Position numbers and translations under genes: made by a program. A stretch of DNA of 64,000 bases from an uncultured Candidatus Poseidoniales archaeon (GTDB lineage: Archaea; Thermoplasmatota; Poseidoniia; Poseidoniales; Poseidoniaceae), in assembly GCA_905182715.1 (NCBI GenBank), contig CAJJCP010000007.1:29756-93755 (forward strand). Reading direction: 5' to 3'. Below, one piece after another: positions 1 through 7,791 of this stretch. The stretch's first letter is position 1, and each line of letters opens with the position of its first letter. Below the pieces are notes generated by a model. It made no database searches. It was not told where the DNA came from and was given only the letters and a program-made list of their open reading frames with translations.

Positions 1-63
1 CGGTGCCGGCTGAACATCGGCAACTTCATCCCAATCACGGGAGACTACGCTCACTCCACTCAC
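1..63 (-). CDS. N-terminus of the gene after the ABC ATPase, possibly its permease (partial)
   Basis: A GTG codon at 63..61 opens a frame that stays open to the window edge (VSGVSVVSRDWDEVADVQPA and onward). A GGAGG ribosome site formed by the Glu codons at the end of the upstream ATPase gene lies about 8 nt before it, and only 2 nt separate it from the ATPase stop codon. This supports a real, co-translated gene. ATP-binding subunits are commonly followed by their membrane permease, so a permease is the likely product, but the 21 visible residues show no membrane segment. Identity is inference. Confidence 0.55.
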   Translation of the reverse strand, partial: MSGVSVVSRDWDEVADVQPAP

Positions 64-65
64 GT

Positions 66-863
66 TCACTCCTCCTCGTCATCCTGATTTTTTATGCCTT
101 CATCACTCAATCGCTCAACGTCTTCAATCGAACGCCCTACCAATCGAATAAAGACATCTTCAAGTGTTTCATCCTTGGATTTTTTGAGTCCTTTCACGGT
201 TCCAGCTGCAAGCACTTTGCCGTTGTTAATAATCGCCATCCGGTTACACATCCGTTCAGCCATTTCCAAAACGTGTGAACAAAGGAAAATAGTTCCACCA
301 TTTTTGACGTGCTCAAGCAGCCAATGTCGGCATTTCCTCTGATAAATCGGGTCGAGGTTCGCGAAGGGTTCGTCGAGAAACAAGAGTTTGGGTTTGTGAA
401 TAAAAGCGGCAGCAAGCATTACTTTCTGACGCTGGCCTTTGGACAAATCCTTGCACATCGTGTCTCTTTTTTCTTCCAATCCAAACCATTCAATCCAGTG
501 TTCTACTTGCTCATTAAGATTTTCAACGGTCCTTAATTTGGCTACGAACTCGAGAAACTCAACCGGTGTAAGAAAAGAGGGTGGAGATTCAGACTCGGGA
601 ACAATACCAATGTTTGCTTTGACTTTCTGTGGGTCGGATACAGCATTGATTCCAAGTACCTCAATCCGCCCTTTACTTGGACGAAGTTGGCCGGTAAGGA
701 GTTTGATAAAGGTAGATTTACCTGCACCATTTGGGCCAAATACGCCAAAAAACTCACCAGCATGGACCTCGACATTGAGAGGATGTAATGCAATGAAGTC
801 ACCGTATTTCTTGGCCATGTCTTCAGCCATTACCAGTGGAGCAAGTGATTCAACCATGTGCAT
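66..863 (-). CDS. ABC transporter ATP-binding protein
   Basis: A 265-aa nucleotide-binding subunit. Walker A is GPNGAGKS (about residues 43-50), the ABC signature is LSKGQRQKV, Walker B is LLFLDEP, and a switch-region His follows (CSHVLEM). The combination of a short ATPase, a C-terminal acidic tail and the phrase LYFxxEPFANLDP-like spacing resembles the multidrug/Na+ export type (DrrA/NatA/CcmA-like) ATPases that work with a separate permease. The start is the first ATG; a second ATG two codons later is equally possible. The probable partner gene begins 2 nt downstream. Substrate cannot be told from sequence. The divergent crotonase gene starts 100 bp away, so promoters of both lie in 864-962. 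Confidence 0.9.
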   Translation of the reverse strand: MHMVESLAPLVMAEDMAKKYGDFIALHPLNVEVHAGEFFGVFGPNGAGKSTFIKLLTGQLRPSKGRIEVLGINAVSDPQKVKANIGIVPESESPPSFLTPVEFLEFVAKLRTVENLNEQVEHWIEWFGLEEKRDTMCKDLSKGQRQKVMLAAAFIHKPKLLFLDEPFANLDPIYQRKCRHWLLEHVKNGGTIFLCSHVLEMAERMCNRMAIINNGKVLAAGTVKGLKKSKDETLEDVFIRLVGRSIEDVERLSDEGIKNQDDEEE

Positions 864-962
864 ACCACATCATCATGGTCTTTGAGTTCTTGGTTTCTCC
901 ATCATGAAAAGTCCAATTTAAGCGGTCGGTGAAATGATGAACTGAAACCTGCTGGGGGTGGT

Positions 963-1805
963 ATGGGCGCCCCGCAGACCGATGTACTTTCGATTGAAGA
1001 AATCCCCGTTAATGACCAATTGGACTTGGGTTCAGTGGCCCTCGTGACCATTCATCGTCCCGACAAACTGAATGCATTGAATGCTGAAGTTATGGCGAGC
1101 CTGAAATCGATGGTCACATGGGTTGAAGCAACCGATTCAGTACGCGTTGTGGTACTTACTGGTGCTCAACCAAATACTCCTCCGGAAGGGAAGCGAGCTA
1201 AACCGAATGCCTTTGTTGCAGGTGCAGATATTACCGAATTTGTCGGTAAGCGTAGCGATGATATCCGAACGATGTTCACAGATAATGCGGTTGAAGCCTT
1301 GTGGAATTTAACGAAACCAACCATTGCTATGGTTGATGGTTTCGCACTCGGTGGTGGCTGTGAAGTTGCTTGTTCATGCGATCTACGTATCGCCAGCGAT
1401 CGCTCACGATTTGGTACGCCTGAAATCAACCTTGGGCTGATTCCCGGATACGGTGCAACTCAACGTCTTGTACGCCTTATTGGCTATGGTAAAACGATGG
1501 AGATGGTAATGACTGGAGAAATGATTGATGCGAATGAAGCGCATCGTGTTGGCTTAGTCAATCATGTCTGCACTCCAGATGATTTGCGAGAGTATACGCT
1601 TGACATGGCTCGTTTAATAGCCAGTAAATCTTCAAACACACTTCGAGTTGGAAAGCAGACGATTCGTTCTGCGCTTGATGTTGGATTGACTGAAGGAGTT
1701 GCAATTGAAGCAGAAGCCTTTGCAAGTCTGTTCGACTCTGAAGACAAAGACATCGGTGTCGAGGCTTTCCTAAGCCGAGAGACACCTCAATGGAAGCACA
1801 AATGA
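963..1805 (+). CDS. Enoyl-CoA hydratase/isomerase (crotonase family)
   Basis: A 280-aa crotonase-fold protein. The oxyanion-hole segments are FVAGADITEF and ALGGGCEVAC, and the two catalytic glutamates correspond to the E of GGGCEVA and the E of GTPEINLGLIPG, so hydratase rather than only isomerase chemistry is likely. Length is normal for short-chain enoyl-CoA hydratases. A G-rich ribosome site (GGGGGTGGT) sits directly before the ATG. The role would be in fatty-acid or amino-acid acyl-CoA degradation in the cytoplasm. No other beta-oxidation gene is adjacent, so the exact substrate (short-chain acyl-CoA or 3-hydroxypropionyl type) stays open. Confidence 0.92.
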   Translation: MGAPQTDVLSIEEIPVNDQLDLGSVALVTIHRPDKLNALNAEVMASLKSMVTWVEATDSVRVVVLTGAQPNTPPEGKRAKPNAFVAGADITEFVGKRSDDIRTMFTDNAVEALWNLTKPTIAMVDGFALGGGCEVACSCDLRIASDRSRFGTPEINLGLIPGYGATQRLVRLIGYGKTMEMVMTGEMIDANEAHRVGLVNHVCTPDDLREYTLDMARLIASKSSNTLRVGKQTIRSALDVGLTEGVAIEAEAFASLFDSEDKDIGVEAFLSRETPQWKHK

Positions 1806-1882
1806 ATATGGCTTACGCCTTCTGGTGTTTGAGCGACGGGTGGAAGATTTCCCTCCACCGTGGGGCATGGACAGGCTACTCT

Positions 1883-2278
1883 TCACCGGCTACGGTAACC
1901 ATTCTCACGTGCAAAGTCGCGAAAGTGTGCCATATGGACAGCGTTCGCTCTGACAAAGCGGCGAGGCATAACGCCTTCCCAACGACCGAGGAGACCGTTC
2001 CAAACGCGGTCACATACAGTCGCTTGTAAAATCTTGAGCAAGCGTTGGTTGGTTGCCGTCTTAGCGGCTTCTGTCGGGCAGCAAGGCCCTTCGCTACGGT
2101 TCTCGTCTTGCTTGGCGCGTTGCTCCAACTTCTCAGCAACCCATGCAAGGCGAACCTTTTCAGCTTCAGGGTTATTAGCAATAGGGTTTGCTTTACCAGT
2201 TCTTCGGGCGCCAGTTGGGCGTCCAGTGCGTCGATCCTTACCGTTATGGAACGGCTTAATGTTACGGTTAGTTCTCAT
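1883..2278 (-). CDS. Hypothetical basic protein with a structured leader
   Basis: A 131-aa, strongly basic protein of no family I recognise. The first 35 residues are rich in Arg, Lys, Asn and Gly, typical of a disordered nucleic-acid-binding tail. A helical segment with a conserved-looking AWVAEKLEQRA stretch and a CC pair follows. The start at 2278 is supported by GGAGAT about 7 nt upstream. The gene has an unusually long leader (a TATA-like box near 2448, so about 140 nt of 5' UTR) containing a tiny ORF and a hairpin that pairs with the ribosome site. Overlapping plus-strand frames (2034-2351) have no ribosome site and read like antisense shadows. Function unknown; an RNA- or ribosome-associated role is only a guess. 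Confidence 0.55.
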   Translation of the reverse strand: MRTNRNIKPFHNGKDRRTGRPTGARRTGKANPIANNPEAEKVRLAWVAEKLEQRAKQDENRSEGPCCPTEAAKTATNQRLLKILQATVCDRVWNGLLGRWEGVMPRRFVRANAVHMAHFRDFARENGYRSR

Positions 2279-2288
2279 GATTTTTATC

Positions 2289-2344
2289 TCCAGATATGTC
2301 TATGGCGTTGCCAAAACTTCGCCATTGCATAATGCTTATCTGGA
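2289..2344 (-). promoter_or_regulatory. Two-stem leader hairpin covering the ribosome site of the 131-aa gene
   Basis: The outer stem pairs 2289-2296 (TCCAGATA) with 2337-2344 (TATCTGGA), 8 bp. The inner stem pairs 2302-2307 (ATGGCG) with 2320-2325 (CGCCAT), 6 bp. In the minus-strand transcript the 3' arm of the outer stem contains the GGAG of the ribosome site (complement of 2286-2291), so closing the stem would mask initiation at 2278. No known riboswitch family was recognised. Confidence 0.45.
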
Positions 2345-2347
2345 TAT

Positions 2348-2359
2348 TTAGTTCATCAT
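2348..2359 (-). promoter_or_regulatory. Minimal upstream ORF (Met-Met-Asn-stop) with its own ribosome site
   Basis: ATG ATG AAC TAA lies at 2359..2348, preceded by AAGGAG (2370..2365) with 5-nt spacing. That is a better ribosome site than the downstream gene has. It ends 4 nt before the outer hairpin stem begins. A ribosome stopping here would sit at the base of the stem, as in leader-peptide attenuators. Could be coincidence, since a 3-codon ORF arises easily by chance. Confidence 0.3.
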
Positions 2360-2443
2360 GAGTTCTCCTTTTCGAATGTGATTGTCGGCAGTTGCTTCGG
2401 ATGTGGTGTCACTTCTGCCTACAACTTAACATGGTGTCGACTC

Positions 2444-2453
2444 TATATAAAAG
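2444..2453 (-). promoter_or_regulatory. Archaeal TATA-like box
   Basis: The plus strand reads TATATAAAAG, so the minus strand reads CTTTTATATA, close to the archaeal TATA consensus. No plus-strand gene follows for 2.5 kb, so it most likely serves the 131-aa gene at 2278, with transcription starting near 2420. Confidence 0.45.
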
Positions 2454-2489
2454 CGCCAAAGGATAGCCCTAAGAAGGGTCTTTTTACTT

Positions 2490-3242
2490 TCAAAAACCGA
2501 TGACTATTTTCCAGGCAATTGCAAAAATAGCAACATCTGCAAAAGCATGTGCTATCCACGCAATCCAAATGCTTCGATATTCGAGATACAACCATGAAAA
2601 GACTGTTCCACCGATGAAGACTCCTATTGAAGCAATGATTGCACCGAGCGGATCGAGAAAGAAGATGAGTGCAATACTGTGGTGCAGCGTGAATACTGCT
2701 GAAGAAAGAAATGATGAGCGCCATTTCCCTTCAACAAATTGCTCGATTTTAGAAGTAATAAACCATCGAAATACGTATTCCTCCAGTACAGAATTTATGA
2801 ACACCCAAAACACAATCGCTGCGGCAAATTTCCACGGAACAGTCAAGCCAACTGGGTCGAGAATTGCCTTCAGGGCATCAGGCTGTAGCATCTTTTCTCC
2901 AAGAACAAAATAAGCAAGCCATACAACAAGCATCATTCCAATCCCGAGAATGAAAGCCATGCTCCATCCACCCTTTTCAACAGGGGAGAACGAAATCTTC
3001 TGTTTTTCTATACGCAAATGCCAAAATGCAGGTAAACCGAAAATCCATATTTTGATGACTATAAAAACCACCACAGCGAAAGCCCCTGCTTTGAGGGCAA
3101 ATCCTGTTATGACTGAGATACTCGGTGCAATAGCAACTAAGAAGAGTCCTAACAGTGCAACCTTTCGTTTCCGAAGGAGGACTTTTGAATTCTCAAGGGG
3201 GTCTTCGGTCATTTGACTCAAACCACACTTACTGCAACCCAT
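2490..3242 (-). CDS. CPBP-family intramembrane metalloprotease
   Basis: A multi-pass membrane protein with the CAAX-protease/Abi signature: EEYVFR (EExxxR), then FTLHHS and IAHAFAD, which supply the glutamates and histidines of the active site. About six hydrophobic segments. The frame is open to a TTG at 3272, but I place the start at the ATG at 3242, giving MGCSKCGL and a short cytosolic CxxC head before the first membrane helix. A TTG start would overlap the stop of the upstream gene by 3 nt and could be translationally coupled. In bacteria and archaea these proteases process prenylated or peptide substrates or act in bacteriocin self-immunity; the substrate here is unknown. Confidence 0.82.
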   Translation of the reverse strand: MGCSKCGLSQMTEDPLENSKVLLRKRKVALLGLFLVAIAPSISVITGFALKAGAFAVVVFIVIKIWIFGLPAFWHLRIEKQKISFSPVEKGGWSMAFILGIGMMLVVWLAYFVLGEKMLQPDALKAILDPVGLTVPWKFAAAIVFWVFINSVLEEYVFRWFITSKIEQFVEGKWRSSFLSSAVFTLHHSIALIFFLDPLGAIIASIGVFIGGTVFSWLYLEYRSIWIAWIAHAFADVAIFAIAWKIVIGF

Positions 3243-3268
3243 CTTCAATGTTGACACGAATCTTTGTG

Positions 3269-4198
3269 TCAATTTCCGATTTCATCTTTCATTTGGGCCA
3301 AAGCCAAGCTTGCACTTGGAAGGGGAAGTGGTAGTGCCATCGGTGCTCCATCGAGGCCAAGAAGCGGTGGCAGTGGACTTCCATCAGGTCCAATCAACGG
3401 TGTAGGTTCCTCTCTGCCTTGCACTTTTTCAAAGCCATCATCGAGAGCCGTTCGAAGTTTCAACACTCGAGTCTCATCGATTCGAATAAATGTGGCTCCG
3501 TAAATATGTCCGGATTCAGGATGCTCAGGTGTCACTAAAACCGATTGACCATGACCTGGTGTTTGTAGCAGTGCAACCAAATCTTCTCCAGCAGTTTGTT
3601 CTTCCCACATACGTGCAGTTGATGCGCGAATATCTGCCAGTTGTCCTCTACGTCGCAATTCGATTTTTTGTCGAATTTCATCATGCTTTATTCTTCTTTT
3701 AAGAATCGCCGATTCAATATCTGCATTTTCTACAGAGTCCGGGCTCATTTCAACTACAAATTCGTCGGCAACATGGACTTCATCCATCTCAAGTGTGACT
3801 TCGACTATTTCTTCATCGTGAATTACGGTATCGATGGTCATGGCGGCGAGGCTTTCTTCTCTTTTTGATTCAGCCGCTTGTATTTTAGCAAGTTTTCGTT
3901 CTCGCAAGGTTGCTCCATCAAGTTCGCCTTCAGTGACTGGCAGTGGGATTTCGAATTCATTCTCAAGTTCACTTTCTTCTGCTTCAACAGTTTGCGTGTT
4001 TTCTGAAACGGTGCGTTGAGCGCTCGGAGCAGATTTTTTTGATCCCATCATAATCCATGCAAAGGAAAAGACAAGCACGGCTGCGATACAAATCCATTTG
4101 AATTCGTCGGTTAGTTCACCAGCTTCTAACAGGTAGAATGCCGCTACAGCGAGGGCACAAAGTCCAGTCACCGATCGTATGAATCCCATGTCCCTCAA
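3269..4198 (-). CDS. Hypothetical membrane protein with long acidic and coiled cytosolic part
   Basis: A 309-aa protein with two membrane helices near the N-terminus (about residues 8-25 and 33-51), then a long charged region rich in Glu with helical, probably coiled-coil segments (about 95-210), and a Pro/Leu-rich C-terminus with repeated GPDGSPLPPL / GLDGAPMALP-like phrases. No catalytic motif seen. It lies directly upstream of, and close enough to be co-transcribed with, the CPBP protease, for which it might be a partner. Not a family I recognise. Confidence 0.7.
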   Translation of the reverse strand: MRDMGFIRSVTGLCALAVAAFYLLEAGELTDEFKWICIAAVLVFSFAWIMMGSKKSAPSAQRTVSENTQTVEAEESELENEFEIPLPVTEGELDGATLRERKLAKIQAAESKREESLAAMTIDTVIHDEEIVEVTLEMDEVHVADEFVVEMSPDSVENADIESAILKRRIKHDEIRQKIELRRRGQLADIRASTARMWEEQTAGEDLVALLQTPGHGQSVLVTPEHPESGHIYGATFIRIDETRVLKLRTALDDGFEKVQGREEPTPLIGPDGSPLPPLLGLDGAPMALPLPLPSASLALAQMKDEIGN

Positions 4199-4222
4199 CT
4201 CACTCCAGTTACTATTAACTTA

Positions 4223-4888
4223 TCATGCTGATGGCAACTGACGTAGTAAGTCGTTTAATGCTCTACTACGATGGCTGTAGGCCTGTTTTTCTTCGATTGA
4301 AATTGCTCCAAAGGTTTTGCCATGTGTGCTTTTATCTCCGTATTCGCCTGGTGGGAGAGATTCTCCAAATGAATCGAGATCGTTAGGAGTAAATACCGGG
4401 TCAAAACCAAATCCTTCTTCCTCACAACTTTCCAAAGCAATCCATCCGGGGCACCTCCCATTTCCATAGAGTATTTTACCGTTCATCCATATTGCAGCAA
4501 CCGCTTGAAATTCTGCCGAGCGCAATTGAGCACACTGAATCGTATCTTGGCTTTGGAGGTGATCAAGTAATCGAAGAATACCATTGTAGCCTATTGTTTC
4601 CAATGCGTAAGCGGAGTATACTCCTGGGAAACCGTTGAGAGCATCAATGAACAGTCCAGCATCTTCAACCAAAACCATATCTTCGGATTGTTCACCATTC
4701 GGTAGGTGCGATAATGCTTGAGCAATTTTCGATTGTGCGACCTCTTCGAGCGTATCCGCTTGTGGTTCAACAATGGTGCCAGAATCAACGATAAGTTGGC
4801 GAACAGTATAGCCTAAAGGTTGCAGATGATGTGTGGCTTCTTTGAGTTTACCAGCATTACCTGTAAGGAACCAAATTGTTCGCGTCAT
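4223..4888 (-). CDS. rdgB: XTP/dITP diphosphatase (Ham1/RdgB family)
   Basis: Hydrolyses non-canonical purine nucleoside triphosphates (XTP, dITP, ITP) to the monophosphates, cleaning the nucleotide pool. The family marks are clear: FLTGNAGKLKEA at the N-terminus (TGNxxK phosphate loop), VEDAGLFIDALNGFPGVYSA (metal and base pocket), EGFGFDPVF and the terminal SHRSRAL. Length (221 aa) is slightly above the usual 185-200 because of a longer loop before the C-terminal motif. Starts at the first ATG. It is divergent from crcB, with about 100 bp between them. Confidence 0.93.
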   Translation of the reverse strand: MTRTIWFLTGNAGKLKEATHHLQPLGYTVRQLIVDSGTIVEPQADTLEEVAQSKIAQALSHLPNGEQSEDMVLVEDAGLFIDALNGFPGVYSAYALETIGYNGILRLLDHLQSQDTIQCAQLRSAEFQAVAAIWMNGKILYGNGRCPGWIALESCEEEGFGFDPVFTPNDLDSFGESLPPGEYGDKSTHGKTFGAISIEEKQAYSHRSRALNDLLRQLPSA

Positions 4889-4990
4889 GGCTCTGCTATG
4901 GCTTTTGTATATTGAGTTCTACGGAGGAAATCGCTCATATCGTATTTATTTGAAGCGAGCCTTCAAAGGCCAACCTCCTGAGCCGTTGTT

Positions 4991-5362
4991 ATGTTACAAC
5001 AAATTGGCATTGTCGCTCTCGGGGGGGCTCTTGGTGCCGCACTCCGGTATGTGGTGAGTGAATGGGTCTCGGTTGATTCATTTCCTTACGCCACTTTGTC
5101 GATCAACCTCGTTGGTTCTTTCCTCTTGGGCGTCATGGCAGTAGGTTTAGCTCAGAATCTTCTTTCAGCAAATATGGCATTGTTACTGGGTACAGGAGTC
5201 CTCGGTGCTTTTACGACCATGTCTACCTTTTCTGTAGAAACGGTTCAGATGTTTGAGCAAGGTCACGGAAGTTCAGCCATCGTATATGTGTTCATCACAA
5301 TGGCATTTGGTCCGCTTCTTGCTTTGCTTGGATGGAAACTTGGTCAATCTATTTTTGTGTAA
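4991..5362 (+). CDS. crcB: Fluoride channel CrcB/Fluc
   Basis: A 123-aa, four-helix membrane protein exporting fluoride as a dual-topology dimer. Diagnostic segments: GGALGAALRY in helix 1, LSINLVGSFLLG with the pore Asn in helix 2, and LGTGVLGAFTTMSTFSVE in helix 3, where the TTMSTFS stretch carries the family's Na+ site and phenylalanine-box residues. Full length for the family. A single copy is present; with a dual-topology subunit no second gene is needed. I searched the 100-bp upstream region for a fluoride riboswitch and did not see one; an AT-rich TATTTATTTG near 4944 may be the promoter. Confidence 0.93.
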   Translation: MLQQIGIVALGGALGAALRYVVSEWVSVDSFPYATLSINLVGSFLLGVMAVGLAQNLLSANMALLLGTGVLGAFTTMSTFSVETVQMFEQGHGSSAIVYVFITMAFGPLLALLGWKLGQSIFV

Positions 5363-5448
5363 AGACATGGATTTATGTAGGGCTTGCTGCTTGCTTCTCT
5401 TCAAGGACAACAGAATGAAAAGTTTCGTTAGCCCTAAGAGTTGAAAAT

Positions 5449-5868
5449 ATGAAAGAACATAATTTAATCCAAACTTTGAATGAAGCCCTCGGATGGGAAT
5501 TGAGAGCGACCAACATGTACGCTCATTATGCTGCGAATATACGTGGAATACATCGCCTTCAACTTGCACCTATGTTTACGGAAGAAGCCACAGAATCTAC
5601 AATGCATGGAGATATCGTTCGAAAAGCAATTGTCAAACTCGGAGGTATTCCGGTCACAGAAAGAAACTCCCATGAAATTATTCACACGACTCAGTATGAA
5701 GAAATGTTAGTTCATTCTCTCGAAACCGAAACGCAAGCAGCTGCTGTGTATGCCGATATAATGGTCGAAATCGAATCACTAGGCGACCAAGAAATGTATG
5801 ACGCCATTGAGCAAATTTATCTTGCCGAACTCCGGAGTCTCGAAGAATTACGGCTCCTCATGGATTAA
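5449..5868 (+). CDS. Ferritin-like diiron protein
   Basis: A 139-aa all-helical protein with the spacing of a ferritin-like four-helix bundle: a Glu in helix 1 (NEALGWELRATNMY), Glu and His in helix 2 (FTEEATESTMHGD), Glu in helix 3 (LETETQAAAVYADI) and Glu in helix 4 (LAELRSLEEL). It resembles bacterioferritin- or Dps-like archaeal proteins in size and would oxidise or store iron, or detoxify peroxide. The ExxH pairs are not perfectly canonical, so the exact diiron ligands and the subfamily are uncertain. Its stop abuts the stop of bud32 on the other strand. Confidence 0.75.
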   Translation: MKEHNLIQTLNEALGWELRATNMYAHYAANIRGIHRLQLAPMFTEEATESTMHGDIVRKAIVKLGGIPVTERNSHEIIHTTQYEEMLVHSLETETQAAAVYADIMVEIESLGDQEMYDAIEQIYLAELRSLEELRLLMD

Positions 5869-6552
5869 TTACCCGTGGTATCGAACACGTGAACGAACAT
5901 CTTCCAGCCGCTTCAGAACTTGCTGTGAGGTCGGGACGGCGCCACCAGATTGTTCAGGTGGTGAACCGAGTCGCTCTTCTTCAGAAGCATAGCCTTCGAG
6001 TAACGTGTCGATTGCTCCTTCATGTTCTGGATGTGAGGCGCCAAGAATTTCATCAATCACATGCAGGTCGATTCCAAAACGTTCAATCTCGTAATCGATT
6101 GTAGCGAGTCCAAAATCGATCAACGAGGGATTGGCATTTTCATCGACAAGAATATTGTTGGTCGAGAGGTCACCGTGAGTGATGGCTTCTCGGTGAAGTC
6201 GGCGAATCAAAGCACCAGTATTTCGTAAAGTCATGTCGATGAAATCGTGCGAATATTCATCGCTTCGTAATATTTCAATCAAAGGCAGTCCAGGCATTCG
6301 TTCAAGGATTATTCGACCCGATTCAGGGTCGAGGTCCCAAACTGCGGGAACATTTACTCCTCGTCGTTTGAGCCGGATAAGAAGACGAGACTCACTCATC
6401 ATTCTTCGATAACCAAGACGAATGTCAAGGTCTGGATGACGCCATTTGCGGGGGCGACGGAGTTTGCGTACAGCGTCGAGACCCATCCATGTACCCGCCC
6501 ATACTTCTGCTTCGGCACCAAGGTGTAAACGCTCGGTCGGGACAAAGGCCAT
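5869..6552 (-). CDS. bud32: KEOPS kinase/ATPase Bud32
   Basis: A small 227-aa atypical protein kinase that activates Kae1 within KEOPS for t6A37 modification of tRNA. The N-lobe starts with LGAEAEVWAG, a degenerate Gly-rich loop as usual in Bud32. The catalytic loop is THGDLSTNNILV and the metal-binding motif is LIDFGLA, both diagnostic of the family, and the tail ends in VRSRVRYHG, similar to the basic Bud32 tail. The gene is free-standing and not fused to kae1, which is not in this window. Start at the first ATG; a ribosome site is not obvious. Confidence 0.93.
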   Translation of the reverse strand: MAFVPTERLHLGAEAEVWAGTWMGLDAVRKLRRPRKWRHPDLDIRLGYRRMMSESRLLIRLKRRGVNVPAVWDLDPESGRIILERMPGLPLIEILRSDEYSHDFIDMTLRNTGALIRRLHREAITHGDLSTNNILVDENANPSLIDFGLATIDYEIERFGIDLHVIDEILGASHPEHEGAIDTLLEGYASEEERLGSPPEQSGGAVPTSQQVLKRLEDVRSRVRYHG

Positions 6553-6618
6553 GGAGGGCGCTTTTGTTCCCCATTTATCAACACTTCAGCAAAGGTTTGC
6601 TTCAAAAGGGAGGACTTT

Positions 6619-7791
6619 GTGCCAGTGTTGAACAAGATGACCGTATCTCTGCCAATGTGTTCCGTGGATTTCATGGATACCACCCTCTCTCCAGAAGAGC
6701 AAGCAATTGCTGAGAGAATCGATGAATTACGCGAGCAACTCGGTGATGAGTTACTTATTCTTGGCCACCATTACCAACGTGATAGTATCGTCATGCATGC
6801 AGATTTCCTCGGAGATTCATTCATGTTAAGCCAAAAGGCGGCTGAATCAAAGGCAAAGTACATCGTTTTCTGCGGGGTACATTTCATGGCTGAATCGGCA
6901 GATATTCTCACCACAGATGAGCAAATTGTCGTGCTCCCCAACCTGCGAGCAGGATGCTCAATGGCTGATATGGCTACACTCGTCGATGTTGAATCTGCAT
7001 GGGATGAACTCTTACTCGAAGCAGGTCTTGAGGACCCGATCCATCGTGAAGACACGACCGCATTAGCGTCGCCTGATGATCGATTCTTGGTACCAGTCAC
7101 TTACATGAACAGCAGTGCTGACTTGAAAGACTTCGTTGGCCGACATGGAGGAATTGTCTGTACCTCAAGTAATGCGCAGGGCGTTCTCAATTGGGCGTTT
7201 GAACGAGCTGGTAAAAACGGTGCTGTCTTGTTTTTCCCCGACCAACACCTTGGACGAAACACAGGTCATGCCATGGGGATTCCACTCGATTTAATGCCGA
7301 CATGGACTCCTGGTATCGGTGCTATGGGTGAACTCAAAGGAAGTCGAATCATTCTTTGGCACGGCTTCTGTTCAGTTCATAAGCGATTCACAAAGCCTCT
7401 GATTGATGATTTCCGTCTTCGCTATCCCGATGGAATCGTTGTTGTCCATCCTGAATGCCCGATTGAAACTGTGGATGCGAGTGATGCCAATGGTTCCACT
7501 CAATTTATTCGCGACTTTGTCGCAAAACAAGCACCTGGTGCTGAGATTGCGATTGGAACTGAAATCAATATGGTTGCCCGTTTGGCTGAACAACATCCTG
7601 ACAAACACATCGAATGTCTTGACACTGAAATATGTCCTTGTTCAACAATGTATATGATTCATCCAGCGTATTTAATGGATGTTCTTGAACGAATTGTTGA
7701 TGGCGAAAAGCCGAATCAAATTCAAGTCCCTCCATCGATTCAAGAAGGTTCGTTATGGGCACTTGAGCGAATGTTGAGCGTCAAAAAGTGA
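6619..7791 (+). CDS. nadA: Quinolinate synthase NadA
   Basis: Condenses iminoaspartate with dihydroxyacetone phosphate to quinolinate in NAD synthesis, using a [4Fe-4S] cluster. LGHHYQRDSI, FCGVHFMAESA and AGCSMADMA mark the family. Likely cluster cysteines are those of GCSMAD, CTSSNA and CPCSTM. At 390 aa it belongs to the longer type with an extra segment including HGFCSVHKRF. The GTG at 6619 is preceded by GGGAGG with 5-nt spacing, so I keep it over later ATGs (6637, 6673). No nadB or nadC is adjacent. Confidence 0.93.
   Translation: MPVLNKMTVSLPMCSVDFMDTTLSPEEQAIAERIDELREQLGDELLILGHHYQRDSIVMHADFLGDSFMLSQKAAESKAKYIVFCGVHFMAESADILTTDEQIVVLPNLRAGCSMADMATLVDVESAWDELLLEAGLEDPIHREDTTALASPDDRFLVPVTYMNSSADLKDFVGRHGGIVCTSSNAQGVLNWAFERAGKNGAVLFFPDQHLGRNTGHAMGIPLDLMPTWTPGIGAMGELKGSRIILWHGFCSVHKRFTKPLIDDFRLRYPDGIVVVHPECPIETVDASDANGSTQFIRDFVAKQAPGAEIAIGTEINMVARLAEQHPDKHIECLDTEICPCSTMYMIHPAYLMDVLERIVDGEKPNQIQVPPSIQEGSLWALERMLSVKK

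Noticed and set aside
2034..2351. Plus-strand 95-105 codon frames opposite the 131-aa gene
   Set aside because: No initiation signals; they mirror the minus-strand gene, which has a ribosome site and a promoter-like box.
2463..2486. Rho-independent terminator CCCT-AAGA-AGGG followed by TTTTT
   Set aside because: Faces the plus strand where no gene precedes it; only a 4-bp stem; likely chance.
4889..4990. Fluoride riboswitch before crcB
   Set aside because: The conserved GG-GATGG core and pseudoknot pattern of the crcB motif were not found in this 100-bp region.
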